A stretch of DNA of 5,394 bases from Streptococcaceae bacterium. Its GTDB lineage: Bacteria; Bacillota; Bacilli; Lactobacillales; Streptococcaceae. Each line of letters begins with the position of its first letter. The stretch's first letter is position 1. The notes under the pieces are model-generated. The model saw only the letters and a program-made list of their open reading frames with translations. It was not told the origin of the DNA and made no database searches. Made by a program: the position numbers and the translations under genes. The stretch spans positions 1 through 5,394 of the forward strand of contig CADFQU010000080.1 of NCBI GenBank assembly GCA_902836505.1. The letters are read 5' to 3'. Below, one piece after another: positions 1 to 5,362 of the stretch.

Positions 1-2
1 GT

Positions 3-65
3 TTACCAACTGAACAATACGCTTTGAAGACTGGGGAAGACCCAGAAGTTGTTAAGAAAAGGTAA
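3..65 (+). CDS. C-terminal end of an unidentified upstream gene (partial)
   Basis: The third forward frame is open from the left edge and ends at TAA 63-65, reading LPTEQYALKTGEDPEVVKKR. The other two forward frames stop within the first 27 bases. A charged end finishing in KKR looks like a natural protein C-terminus. Only 20 codons are visible, so chance openness cannot be excluded and I do not recognise the family. No convincing hairpin terminator follows it before the promoter of the next gene. Confidence 0.4.
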   Translation, partial: LPTEQYALKTGEDPEVVKKR

Positions 66-112
66 ATTAAATCGTCAGACTTTTTACAGATTTTCTCTTT
101 TCCGTTGAAATT

Positions 113-126
113 CTATCTAAAGATAG
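113..126. repeat. Short perfect palindrome upstream of the -10
   Basis: CTATCT AA AGATAG is a 6+6 inverted repeat with a two-base centre, lying 7 bases before the extended -10. The centre is too short for an RNA hairpin, so if functional it would act as a DNA operator. I do not recognise the binding protein. Confidence 0.35.
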
Positions 127-133
127 GGATTTA

Positions 134-142
134 TGATAAAAT
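134..142 (+). promoter_or_regulatory. Extended -10 promoter of the yutD-rlmN-vanZ operon
   Basis: TGATAAAAT matches the extended -10 form TGnTATAAT with one mismatch and sits about 38 bases before the first start codon. No good -35 lies 17 bases upstream. A TTGAAA at 105-110 is too far from this -10 (26 bases) and is only 21 bases from an alternative TATGAT at 132-137. Extended -10 promoters commonly work without a -35 in streptococci. The start of transcription would be near 149. Confidence 0.5.
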
Positions 143-179
143 AAAGTGTTACAACTAAAGGTATGAATAAAGGAAGGCT

Positions 180-758
180 ATGCGCAAAGAAATATCCCCT
201 GAATTATTTAATTATAATAAATATCCTGGACCGGAATTTCGTCTGGTCGGCAATCAAGTGCTAGCAGAACAATTGACATTCGAGCTGGTTGAGAACCAAA
301 ATGAAGCCTTTGATGAGACGGTCTTTGGTCAGCGTTTTTCAGAGATTTTAACCAAATTTGATTATATTGTCGGTGATTGGAGCAATGAACAGTTGCGTCT
401 ACGTGGTTTCTATAAGGACGATCGTCCGGTCACAAATGCAGAGAAAATCAGCCGCCTGGAAGATTATTTATTAGAATACTGTAGCTATGGCTGTGCTTAT
501 TTTGTCCTAGAAAATGCAGAACCCCGTCGAGCATCCTTTGACAAGAAATCTTCTCCAAAACAACAGGAAGAAGGCAACCGTTCTGCTAAGCGTGGCGGTC
601 GGCAAAATCGCCGAAATCGCTCCAAAAATCAGCCACGAGAACGTGAACAAGAGCAAAAACAAAAGACTTCTCAACCAAAGAAAAAGAACCGTCAGCGGTC
701 TAGAAAAAAAGATGCACAGGGTGAGCAAGAACGCCACTTTGTCATCCGTCAAAAGTAA
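180..758 (+). CDS. yutD: YutD-family protein with a long basic disordered tail
   Basis: This 192-residue protein matches my memory of the YutD-like family of Firmicutes, whose molecular role is not established. The folded part is about residues 1-112, with the recognisable block DYIVGDWSNEQLRLRGFY at 61-78 and YCSYGCAYFVLEN at 90-102. Residues 121-185 contain no V, I, L, M, F, Y, W or C, and 24 of the 65 are K or R. They include an RGG-like stretch (KRGGRQNRRNR), and a short hydrophobic end HFVIRQK follows. The tail is probably disordered and may contact RNA; that is inference. The ATG at 180 has AAAGGA at 169-174, five bases before it. It is the first gene of an operon with rlmN (18-base gap), which fits a translation-linked role. 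No signal peptide or membrane segment is seen, so it should be cytoplasmic. Confidence 0.85.
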   Translation: MRKEISPELFNYNKYPGPEFRLVGNQVLAEQLTFELVENQNEAFDETVFGQRFSEILTKFDYIVGDWSNEQLRLRGFYKDDRPVTNAEKISRLEDYLLEYCSYGCAYFVLENAEPRRASFDKKSSPKQQEEGNRSAKRGGRQNRRNRSKNQPREREQEQKQKTSQPKKKNRQRSRKKDAQGEQERHFVIRQK

Positions 759-776
759 AGAGAGAAAAGAGATAAG

Positions 777-1865
777 ATGAAACCTTCAATTTATGGCCTG
801 ACTCGACAAGAACTGATTGAGTGGGCAGAAGAACATGGTGAAAAGAAATTCCGAGCAACCCAAATATGGGAATGGCTCTATCGGAAACGCGTCCAGTCAT
901 TTGAAGAAATGACCAACCTATCTAAGAGCTTGATCGAAACATTGAATGATCAGTTCGTGATCAATCCTTTGAAACAACGGATCGTGCAAGAATCAGCAGA
1001 TGGGACTGTCAAATACCTTTTTGAATTGCCAGATGGCATGTTGATTGAGACAGTTTTGATGCGCCAACATTATGGCTTGTCAGTCTGTGTCACCACTCAG
1101 GTAGGATGCAACATCGGCTGTACCTTCTGTGCATCTGGTTTAATCAAGAAGCAACGCGACTTGAACAGTGGGGAAATCGTTGCCCAAATCATGCTGGTTC
1201 AAAAGTACTTTGACGAGCGTGGTCAAGATGAACGCGTCAGCCACATCGTTGTGATGGGAATTGGTGAGCCCTTTGATAACTACAAGAATGTCTTGAGCTT
1301 TGTCCGTACGGTCAACGATGACAAGGGACTAGCTATTGGTGCCCGCCACATTACTGTCTCAACTTCTGGCTTGGCTCATAAGATTCGTGATTTTGCTAAT
1401 GAAGGGGTTCAGGTCAACTTGGCGGTATCACTTCATGCTCCAAATAATGACTTGCGTTCCAGCATCATGAAAATCAACCGCGCTTTCCCAATCGAGAAAT
1501 TATTTGCGGCTATTGAGTACTATATTGAAACGACCAACCGCCGGGTAACCTTCGAGTACATCATGCTCAATGAAGTCAATGATGGGGTGGAGCAAGCCTT
1601 GGAATTGGCAGAACTCCTTAAAAAGATCAAGAAGCTATCTTATGTCAACTTGATTCCTTACAACCCAGTTAGTGAGCATGACCAATATAGTCGGAGCCCA
1701 AGAGAGCGCGTGATGGCCTTTTATGACACCTTGAAGAAAAACGGAGTCAACTGCGTGGTTCGTCAAGAGCATGGTACGGATATCGATGCAGCTTGTGGTC
1801 AATTGCGTTCTAATACGATGAAAAGAGACCGGGAGAAAGCCATTGTTGAAGAAGCTCAACCGTAA
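777..1865 (+). CDS. rlmN: Dual-specificity 23S rRNA (A2503)/tRNA (A37) C2-methyltransferase RlmN
   Basis: This radical SAM enzyme adds a methyl group to C2 of A2503 in 23S rRNA and of A37 in some tRNAs, using two molecules of S-adenosylmethionine. The 362 residues are normal for the family. The iron-sulfur cysteines are C111, C115 and C118 (CNIGCTFC). The two catalytic cysteines of the ping-pong mechanism are C104 ([10 protein letters not shown]) and C340 (DIDAACGQL). GIGEP at 161-165 is the SAM-binding glycine motif, and [10 protein letters not shown] lies at 214-223. An N-terminal helical domain covers about 1-95. All key residues are present, so it should be active. I see no resistance-type Cfr features, and the N-terminus fits RlmN. 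The ribosome binding site before ATG 777 is weak (AGAGAGAAAAGAGAT, no AGGAG), so translation may depend on coupling to the upstream gene. Its last 23 bases overlap the next gene. Confidence 0.96.
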   Translation: MKPSIYGLTRQELIEWAEEHGEKKFRATQIWEWLYRKRVQSFEEMTNLSKSLIETLNDQFVINPLKQRIVQESADGTVKYLFELPDGMLIETVLMRQHYGLSVCVTTQVGCNIGCTFCASGLIKKQRDLNSGEIVAQIMLVQKYFDERGQDERVSHIVVMGIGEPFDNYKNVLSFVRTVNDDKGLAIGARHITVSTSGLAHKIRDFANEGVQVNLAVSLHAPNNDLRSSIMKINRAFPIEKLFAAIEYYIETTNRRVTFEYIMLNEVNDGVEQALELAELLKKIKKLSYVNLIPYNPVSEHDQYSRSPRERVMAFYDTLKKNGVNCVVRQEHGTDIDAACGQLRSNTMKRDREKAIVEEAQP

Positions 1866-2376
1866 CTACTGGCTGATAGAACAAGGTCAATTAACAAAAA
1901 AAGGAAGACAACTGCTACTAGGTGGCAGTTTCTTCTATTTTGTTCTGCTCTGTCTCATGTGTTTTCTCCCCCAACGGCCTGAACCAGGAATGGAAACACC
2001 TGGTATCCAACATTTTGGGCGAGTAGTCGTATTGCTGGTTCCCTTTAATTCCCTCATCAACCTAGGTCAAGTGACCAGCCTGGTCCAGCTGATCAAGGTG
2101 TTTGTACAAAATATAGCCAACATCTTTCTCTTATTCCCTTTGGTCTTTCAACTGCTTTGGCTCTGGCCTTGGCTAGGCACTCGGAAACGCGTCCTTTGCT
2201 TTAGTCTAGGGATGAGTTTATGGATCGAGCTCAGTCAGATTATCCTAGACCTCTTGTTTGATTTCAATCGGGTATTTGAAATAGATGATCTGTGGACCAA
2301 TACCCTAGGAGGCTACCTAGCCTATCTGTGTTTTAAATGGCTGCAAGCTTCTATGAGTAAGGACAAGCTATCTTAG
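1843..2376 (+). CDS. VanZ-family membrane protein
   Basis: This is a 177-residue polytopic membrane protein. Hydrophobic segments lie near 23-42, 59-76, 84-109, 117-138 and 154-168. VanZ-family signatures are visible: [14 protein letters not shown] (90-103), SLWIELSQ (125-132, with E129 and Q132) and [17 protein letters not shown] (145-161, with D148, D149 and N153). VanZ itself gives low-level teicoplanin resistance, but most chromosomal relatives, this one included, have no proven role. The start is TTG at 1843, with GGGAG (1831-1835) seven bases before it. A second TTG follows at once (1846), and no in-frame ATG lies nearby. The start lies inside rlmN, a 23-base overlap that implies translational coupling. 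I recall the same yutD-rlmN-vanZ order in pneumococcus. Confidence 0.88.
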   Translation: MLKKLNRNYWLIEQGQLTKKGRQLLLGGSFFYFVLLCLMCFLPQRPEPGMETPGIQHFGRVVVLLVPFNSLINLGQVTSLVQLIKVFVQNIANIFLLFPLVFQLLWLWPWLGTRKRVLCFSLGMSLWIELSQIILDLLFDFNRVFEIDDLWTNTLGGYLAYLCFKWLQASMSKDKLS

Positions 2377-2382
2377 TTTGGT

Positions 2383-2420
2383 CCAAAATCCGAACGATTG
2401 AAGACGATTTCAAATTTTGG
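2383..2420. repeat. Interrupted inverted repeat between the VanZ gene and the T-box promoter
   Basis: CCAAAAT (2383-2389) pairs with ATTTTGG (2414-2420). Inside it TTGAA (2398-2402) pairs with TTCAA (2409-2413) across a 6-base loop, with an 8-base bulge on the left side. It begins 7 bases after the VanZ stop and ends one base before the -35 of the next promoter. It lacks a T-run, so it is not a classical intrinsic terminator. It may be a 3' stabilising hairpin for the upstream operon or an operator. Confidence 0.45.
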
Positions 2421-2421
2421 G

Positions 2422-2450
2422 TTGACAAACGATAGGTAGGAAGCTATAAT
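2422..2450 (+). promoter_or_regulatory. Consensus housekeeping promoter of the trpB T-box leader
   Basis: TTGACA (2422-2427), a 17-base spacer and TATAAT (2445-2450) form a perfect match to the sigma-A consensus. Transcription should start near 2457, a few bases before the first strand of Stem I. Such a strong promoter fits control by premature termination rather than by initiation. Confidence 0.9.
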
Positions 2451-2456
2451 AGCTTC

Positions 2457-2714
2457 AAGACATCAGAAAAGTAGAGATTTTTCTCACTTCCAGGGAGCTT
2501 GTGGTCATTGTGAACAAGCAGTGGTGGATCTTGAAATGGGCTGATGCGTTTATGATGATGAATTTGAAACAATAAAAATTCGGTGAGCACACCTTATCGT
2601 GCAGCCTGTTGCTAGACAGGTCAGAGATGTAGGAGAAAGTATGTCTTCCTACAATTGAGGTGGCACCGCGGTATCGAATCGTCCTCACACAGATTTTTCT
2701 GTGTGAGGTTTTTT
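2457..2714 (+). promoter_or_regulatory. T-box riboswitch, probably tRNA-Trp responsive
   Basis: A T-box leader binds its tRNA and reads whether the 3' end is charged; uncharged tRNA stabilises the antiterminator and lets the downstream gene be transcribed. Stem I is closed by CATCAG (2461-2466) with CTGATG (2541-2546). Next comes an internal loop with AAAAGTAG (2467-2474) on the 5' side, carrying the AGTA box. TGAAATGGG (2532-2540) lies on the 3' side, and AGATT/GATCT (2475-2479, 2527-2531) pair above it. The specifier is best read as TGG at 2537-2539 (Trp) followed by the usual purine; ATG one base earlier (Met) is less likely given trpB downstream. The distal arm GCTTGT/ACAAGC (2497-2502, 2514-2519) closes an 11-base loop. 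Small stems follow at 2587-2602 and 2605-2620. Stem III is 2628-2653 (TGTAGGA/TCCTACA), and the T-box core GAGGTGGCACCGCGG is 2657-2671. GAGG of the core can pair with CCTC (2683-2686) to form the antiterminator. Confidence 0.93.
2683..2714 (+). terminator. Intrinsic terminator of the T-box leader
   Basis: CCTCACACAGA (2683-2693) pairs perfectly with TCTGTGTGAGG (2698-2708) over 11 base pairs with a four-T loop, followed by six Ts (2709-2714). The first four bases of the stem are also the partner of GAGG in the T-box core, so terminator and antiterminator exclude each other. Confidence 0.95.
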
Positions 2715-2718
2715 GTAT

Positions 2719-2755
2719 CTCAAAAGGACCCTGTGAGACTGCAGCTCAAAGGACC
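2719..2755 (+). repeat. Imperfect direct repeat in the trpB leader after the terminator
   Basis: CTCAAAAGGACC (2719-2730) and CTCAAAGGACC (2745-2755) differ by one A and start 26 bases apart. They lie between the T-box terminator and the trpB ribosome binding site. No function is recognised; this may be a small duplication. The rest of 2715-2797 shows no gene. Confidence 0.4.
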
Positions 2756-2810
2756 AGAGAGAGAAAAAGATCATAAACAGAATTGAAGATATAGAAAAGA
2801 GGACACAATC

Positions 2811-3998
2811 ATGACAGAAACAAAAGGCTATTTCGGACAATTTGGTGGGTCTTTCGTGCCAGAACCTATTCAAAACTTGCTCGATCAATTAGAGAAAACC
2901 TTTGAACAGTACAAAAATGACCCGGAATTTATCGCTGAATACAAACATTATCTGAAAGATTATTCTGGACGGGAAACACCGCTCTACTTTGCGGAAAGTT
3001 TGACAGAGCATTTAGGTGGGGCGAAAATTTATTTGAAACGTGAAGACCTGAATCACCTAGGTTCGCATAAATTGAATAACGTCTTGGGGCAAATCCTCTT
3101 GGCTAAGCGTATGGGCAAAACACGCGTGATCGCTGAAACAGGAGCCGGTCAACATGGTGTAGCTACAGCAGCTGCGGCAGCTAAGTTCGGTATGGCCTGT
3201 GATGTCTACATGGGGGCAGAAGACGTTGAACGCCAACGTCTCAATGTCTTTCGCATGGAAATGATGGGGGCAACCGTTCATGCCGTTGAAACAGGTACGA
3301 AGACCTTGAAAGACGCCGTTGATGCTGCTTTTGGAGCATGGATGGCGGATCTGGATGCTTTTTATGTCTTGGGTTCTGCTGTTGGCCCTCACCCTTATCC
3401 AACCATCGTGCATGAATTCCAAAAAGTCATCAGTGAAGAATCGAAACGTCAAATCTTGGAAAAAGAAGGTCGTTTACCGGACTATGTCATTGCCTGTGTT
3501 GGTGGTGGATCCAATGCCATTGGTGCCTTCTCCCAATATGTGGGCGATGAGGAAGTCAAATTGGTCGGTGTTGAAGCTGCTGGACATGGTTTGGACACAG
3601 ACCAGCATGCAGCGACCATGACCAAGGGGACTGTTGGTGTTGTCGATGGAATGAAGACTTATGCGGTCTTTGGCGAAGATGGAAAAGTAGCACCAGTGTA
3701 CTCGATCTCTGCCGGTTTGGACTACCCAGGGGTTGGACCGGAACATGCCTTCTTTAAAGATTCTGGTCGTGTCGAATATGTGGCAGCGACAGATGATGAA
3801 GCCGTTCAAGCTCTTCTTCTTCTCAGTAAGACAGAGGGAATCCTCCCAGCTATTGAAAGTTCACATGCCATTGCAGAAGCTGTTAAACGTGCTCCACAAC
3901 TGGACAAAGATAAGATTATTATTATCAATGTTTCTGGACGTGGGGATAAGGACGTAGCTGCCATTGCCGATTATCTAGAAGCGAAAGCTACAAAATAA
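2811..3998 (+). CDS. trpB: Tryptophan synthase beta subunit (stand-alone)
   Basis: TrpB is a pyridoxal-phosphate enzyme that joins indole to L-serine to give L-tryptophan. It normally forms a complex with TrpA, which supplies indole. At 395 residues the protein is full length for the TrpB1 type. K87 in LGSHKLNN binds the cofactor, E109 in ETGAGQHG is the catalytic acid, GGGSN (231-235) holds the phosphate, D304 lies in AGLDYP, E349 in AIESSHA, and SGRGDK is at 375-380. Nothing essential is missing. The ATG at 2811 has AGAGGA (2798-2803) seven bases before it. Expression should rise when tRNA-Trp is uncharged, through the T-box leader. No trpA, trpC, trpD, trpE or trpF lies beside it: the neighbours are a VanZ gene and a prepilin peptidase gene. 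As I recall the pneumococcal trp-operon TrpB, this protein is clearly diverged from it (for example [11 protein letters not shown] rather than GAHKINNALGQ), so it may be a second copy or a replacement. Confidence 0.96.
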   Translation: MTETKGYFGQFGGSFVPEPIQNLLDQLEKTFEQYKNDPEFIAEYKHYLKDYSGRETPLYFAESLTEHLGGAKIYLKREDLNHLGSHKLNNVLGQILLAKRMGKTRVIAETGAGQHGVATAAAAAKFGMACDVYMGAEDVERQRLNVFRMEMMGATVHAVETGTKTLKDAVDAAFGAWMADLDAFYVLGSAVGPHPYPTIVHEFQKVISEESKRQILEKEGRLPDYVIACVGGGSNAIGAFSQYVGDEEVKLVGVEAAGHGLDTDQHAATMTKGTVGVVDGMKTYAVFGEDGKVAPVYSISAGLDYPGVGPEHAFFKDSGRVEYVAATDDEAVQALLLLSKTEGILPAIESSHAIAEAVKRAPQLDKDKIIIINVSGRGDKDVAAIADYLEAKATK

Positions 3999-4004
3999 GA
4001 AGGC

Positions 4005-4664
4005 TTATCTGCTAAAAATTGTAAAAAATAGTAAAGCCTGATAACTCAGAAAAAGACAGGGAACAAAAGGAATCCGGTCTTTTTCTTTTTTTAAGAGAAA
4101 GACAAGGAGACCAATGAGGGAAGCCCCTTGCATGACTAGGAGGACTTGGACGGCCGAGAGGGTCAAAGAAAAAGTAGCCAGTAAGAGAAAATCCCCTGCT
4201 CCAATGCCGATGGAGTAAACAGCTGACAGGACTCCTAAGAAGAGAAAGACTCCCATCAAGAGGGTAGGGCTGGTGAAAAACAGGCAAAGAGCGTGGAGCA
4301 CCAGCCAGAGGAGAAGCGGATACTCCATGGAGCGCAAATCATAGATGGCCAAAACACAACTACCAAGCAGAACGAAAAGATGAGAAATAGGAAGAAGGCC
4401 CTGATAGCACAGCAAAAAAAGGAGGCCAGACCAGGCTTCAAAGAGAGCATACCAATAAGGAAGCGGACTCTGGCAGTAGCGACAACGGAATCGAAAGAGG
4501 ACTTGTGAGAAGATAGGAATCAGGTCCAGAGGTCTCAAGGTCTGTTGGCAATGGTCGCAATGGCTTCTTGGACGGATGATGGAGCCTTCTGGAAAGCGGT
4601 CGATGACGAGACCTAAAAAGGAGGAAATACAGGAACCGACTGTAAAAAAATATAAGTTGATCAT
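4005..4664 (-). CDS. pilD: Type IV/competence prepilin peptidase (A24 family)
   Basis: This integral membrane aspartic peptidase cleaves, and in the family often N-methylates, type IV prepilins and the ComGC-like pseudopilins of the DNA-uptake pilus. In pneumococcus the equivalent is CilC. The 219 residues begin MINLYFFTVGSCISSFLGLVID, the usual first membrane segment. A cytoplasmic loop follows with the zinc-type cysteine pairs C36/C39 (CDHC) and C61/C64 (CRYC). The two catalytic aspartates are D109 (AIYDLRSMEYP) and D158 in GAGD (155-158). Several further membrane helices complete the fold. All catalytic residues are present, so it should be active. The start matches the family N-terminus, yet no Shine-Dalgarno sequence precedes it. 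It is convergent with trpB (6-base gap between stops) and divergent from dpr. Confidence 0.93.
   Translation of the reverse strand: MINLYFFTVGSCISSFLGLVIDRFPEGSIIRPRSHCDHCQQTLRPLDLIPIFSQVLFRFRCRYCQSPLPYWYALFEAWSGLLFLLCYQGLLPISHLFVLLGSCVLAIYDLRSMEYPLLLWLVLHALCLFFTSPTLLMGVFLFLGVLSAVYSIGIGAGDFLLLATFSLTLSAVQVLLVMQGASLIGLLVFLLKKEKDRIPFVPCLFLSYQALLFFTIFSR
4048..4092 (+). terminator. Probable trpB terminator embedded in the opposing pilD gene
   Basis: AGAAAAAGAC (4048-4057) pairs perfectly with GTCTTTTTCT (4077-4086). The inner bases GG/CC (4059-4060, 4074-4075) can extend the stem after one mismatch, and the run of Ts reaches 4092. It lies about 50 bases after the trpB stop and wholly inside the 3' coding part of the minus-strand gene. 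A weaker AGGCTT/AAGCCT pairing (4001-4006, 4034-4039) precedes it. The stem is A/T-rich, so its strength is uncertain. Confidence 0.6.
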
Positions 4665-4672
4665 ACTTATAG

Positions 4673-4680
4673 TATTAGTA
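4673..4680 (-). promoter_or_regulatory. Near-match to the ComX CIN-box (combox) before pilD
   Basis: Read on the minus strand, TTTTT is followed by TACTAATA, one base different from the streptococcal late-competence box TACGAATA. It ends 8 bases before the pilD ATG. Homologous prepilin peptidase genes are late competence genes in pneumococcus, which makes the match plausible. The closeness to the start would leave little or no 5' leader. An 8-base AT-rich near-match can arise by chance. Confidence 0.45.
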
Positions 4681-4690
4681 AAAAAGATGA

Positions 4691-4723
4691 CTAATGACGA
4701 TTAGAAATGAAACAATTTTCTAA
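4691..4723. repeat. Overlapping inverted repeats in the pilD-dpr intergenic region
   Basis: CTAAT GACG ATTAG (4691-4704) is a 5+5 palindrome. TTAGAAA (4701-4707) pairs with TTTCTAA (4717-4723) across 9 bases. The TTAGAA half-site also occurs in both boxes of the dpr operator further right. The region is AT-rich, so part of this may be chance; possible upstream operator half-sites. Confidence 0.3.
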
Positions 4724-4747
4724 CTTTTCTTATTTAAGCATTTTCTC

Positions 4748-4776
4748 TTGCATTTCTTAATTAGAAGGATTATAAT
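4748..4776 (+). promoter_or_regulatory. dpr promoter
   Basis: TTGCAT (4748-4753) is a weak -35. It is followed by a 17-base spacer and a perfect -10, TATAAT (4771-4776). Transcription should start near 4783, giving a leader of about 35 bases. Confidence 0.75.
4761..4775. promoter_or_regulatory. PerR/Fur-like box 1, overlapping the dpr -10
   Basis: TTAGAAG G ATTATAA matches the 7-1-7 PerR box TTATAATnATTATAA at 12 of 14 positions. The right half is perfect and overlaps the -10 hexamer, so a bound repressor would block RNA polymerase directly. Confidence 0.6.
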
Positions 4777-4785
4777 ATAACTAAA

Positions 4786-4800
4786 TTAGAATAATTCTAA
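4786..4800. promoter_or_regulatory. PerR/Fur-like box 2, a perfect palindrome after the dpr transcription start
   Basis: TTAGAAT A ATTCTAA is a perfect 15-base palindrome with 7-1-7 symmetry. It matches the PerR box TTATAATnATTATAA at 12 of 14 positions, the two differences being symmetrical. It lies just after the predicted start of transcription and 5 bases before the ribosome binding site. Confidence 0.65.
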
Positions 4801-4817
4801 AAAAGGAGAATCTATTT

Positions 4818-5345
4818 ATGACAACAATTAAAAAAGAAGCAGCAAAAGACGTAGCAACATTTGCAACCATCAGCGAAGTAAGTAATAGCTTAACTGATAC
4901 AAAAGCGGTTTTGAATCAAGTGGTGGCAGACCTTTATGTCGCTCATATTGCCTTGCACCAAGTACACTGGTATATGCGTGGTCGTGGATTCCTTGTATGG
5001 CATCCAAAAATGGATGAGTACATGGAAAGCTTGGATGCGACTCTTGATGAAGTGAGTGAACGCTTGATTACCTTGGGTGGTGCCCCATATGCTAGCATGG
5101 TTGAGTTCTTGGAACACAGCAATATCCAAGAAGAAAAAGGTTCATTCGAACGCTCTATGGAAGAAAATTTGGGACGTGTCCTTTCTATCTTCCGCTATTT
5201 GGTAAGTCTTTATCAAAAAGCCTTGGATATCACAGACGCTGAAGGAGATGATGTGACCAACGATATCTTTGTTGGTGCAAAAGCTGAATTGGAAAAACAC
5301 ATCTGGATGATTGCCGCTGAATTAGGTCAAGCACCAGGTTTGTAA
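4818..5345 (+). CDS. dpr: Dps-like peroxide resistance protein Dpr (ferroxidase mini-ferritin)
   Basis: Dpr forms a hollow dodecamer in the cytoplasm. It oxidises Fe(II) and stores it, which starves the Fenton reaction and lets catalase-less streptococci survive peroxide. The 175 residues are normal. The ferroxidase ligands line up one position earlier than in E. coli Dps: H50 and W51 (HQVHWYMRGRGF), H62 and D66 (WHPKMD), and D77 and E81 (DEVSERLITLGG). The last helix ends AAELGQAPGL, typical of streptococcal Dpr. Residues 1-25 form a mobile N-terminal arm. The ATG at 4818 has AAAGGAGA (4802-4809) upstream. It is a single-gene unit with its own promoter and two PerR-like boxes, so peroxide and metal control is expected. 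It is divergent from pilD, with no functional link evident. Confidence 0.96.
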   Translation: MTTIKKEAAKDVATFATISEVSNSLTDTKAVLNQVVADLYVAHIALHQVHWYMRGRGFLVWHPKMDEYMESLDATLDEVSERLITLGGAPYASMVEFLEHSNIQEEKGSFERSMEENLGRVLSIFRYLVSLYQKALDITDAEGDDVTNDIFVGAKAELEKHIWMIAAELGQAPGL

Positions 5346-5362
5346 TCTGAAAAGAAACAAAC

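Noticed and set aside
55..103. Possible terminator after the upstream partial gene
   Set aside because: Only a five-pair AAAAG/CTTTT match with a very long loop could be found, too weak to call.
514..780. Second plus-strand frame overlapping the end of yutD and reaching rlmN
   Set aside because: It is a frame shadow of the Lys/Arg-rich tail; the yutD frame is the one matching a known family, and the 18-base gap to rlmN is normal.
777..1865. Cfr-type antibiotic resistance methyltransferase
   Set aside because: Gene neighbourhood, the N-terminal region and overall match to housekeeping streptococcal RlmN argue against Cfr.
2455..2688. 77-codon minus-strand open frame across the T-box leader
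   Set aside because: The stretch is fully explained by conserved RNA structure on the plus strand; no family resemblance.
3057..3452. 131-codon open frame on the minus strand opposite trpB
   Set aside because: It lies wholly antisense to a well-conserved enzyme gene, has no ribosome binding site or recognisable motif, and its product reads like reverse-frame shadow of trpB.
4293..4508. 71-codon plus-strand open frame inside pilD
   Set aside because: Antisense to a prepilin peptidase with intact catalytic motifs; the product is Lys/Glu/Arg-rich as expected from reading membrane-protein codons backwards.
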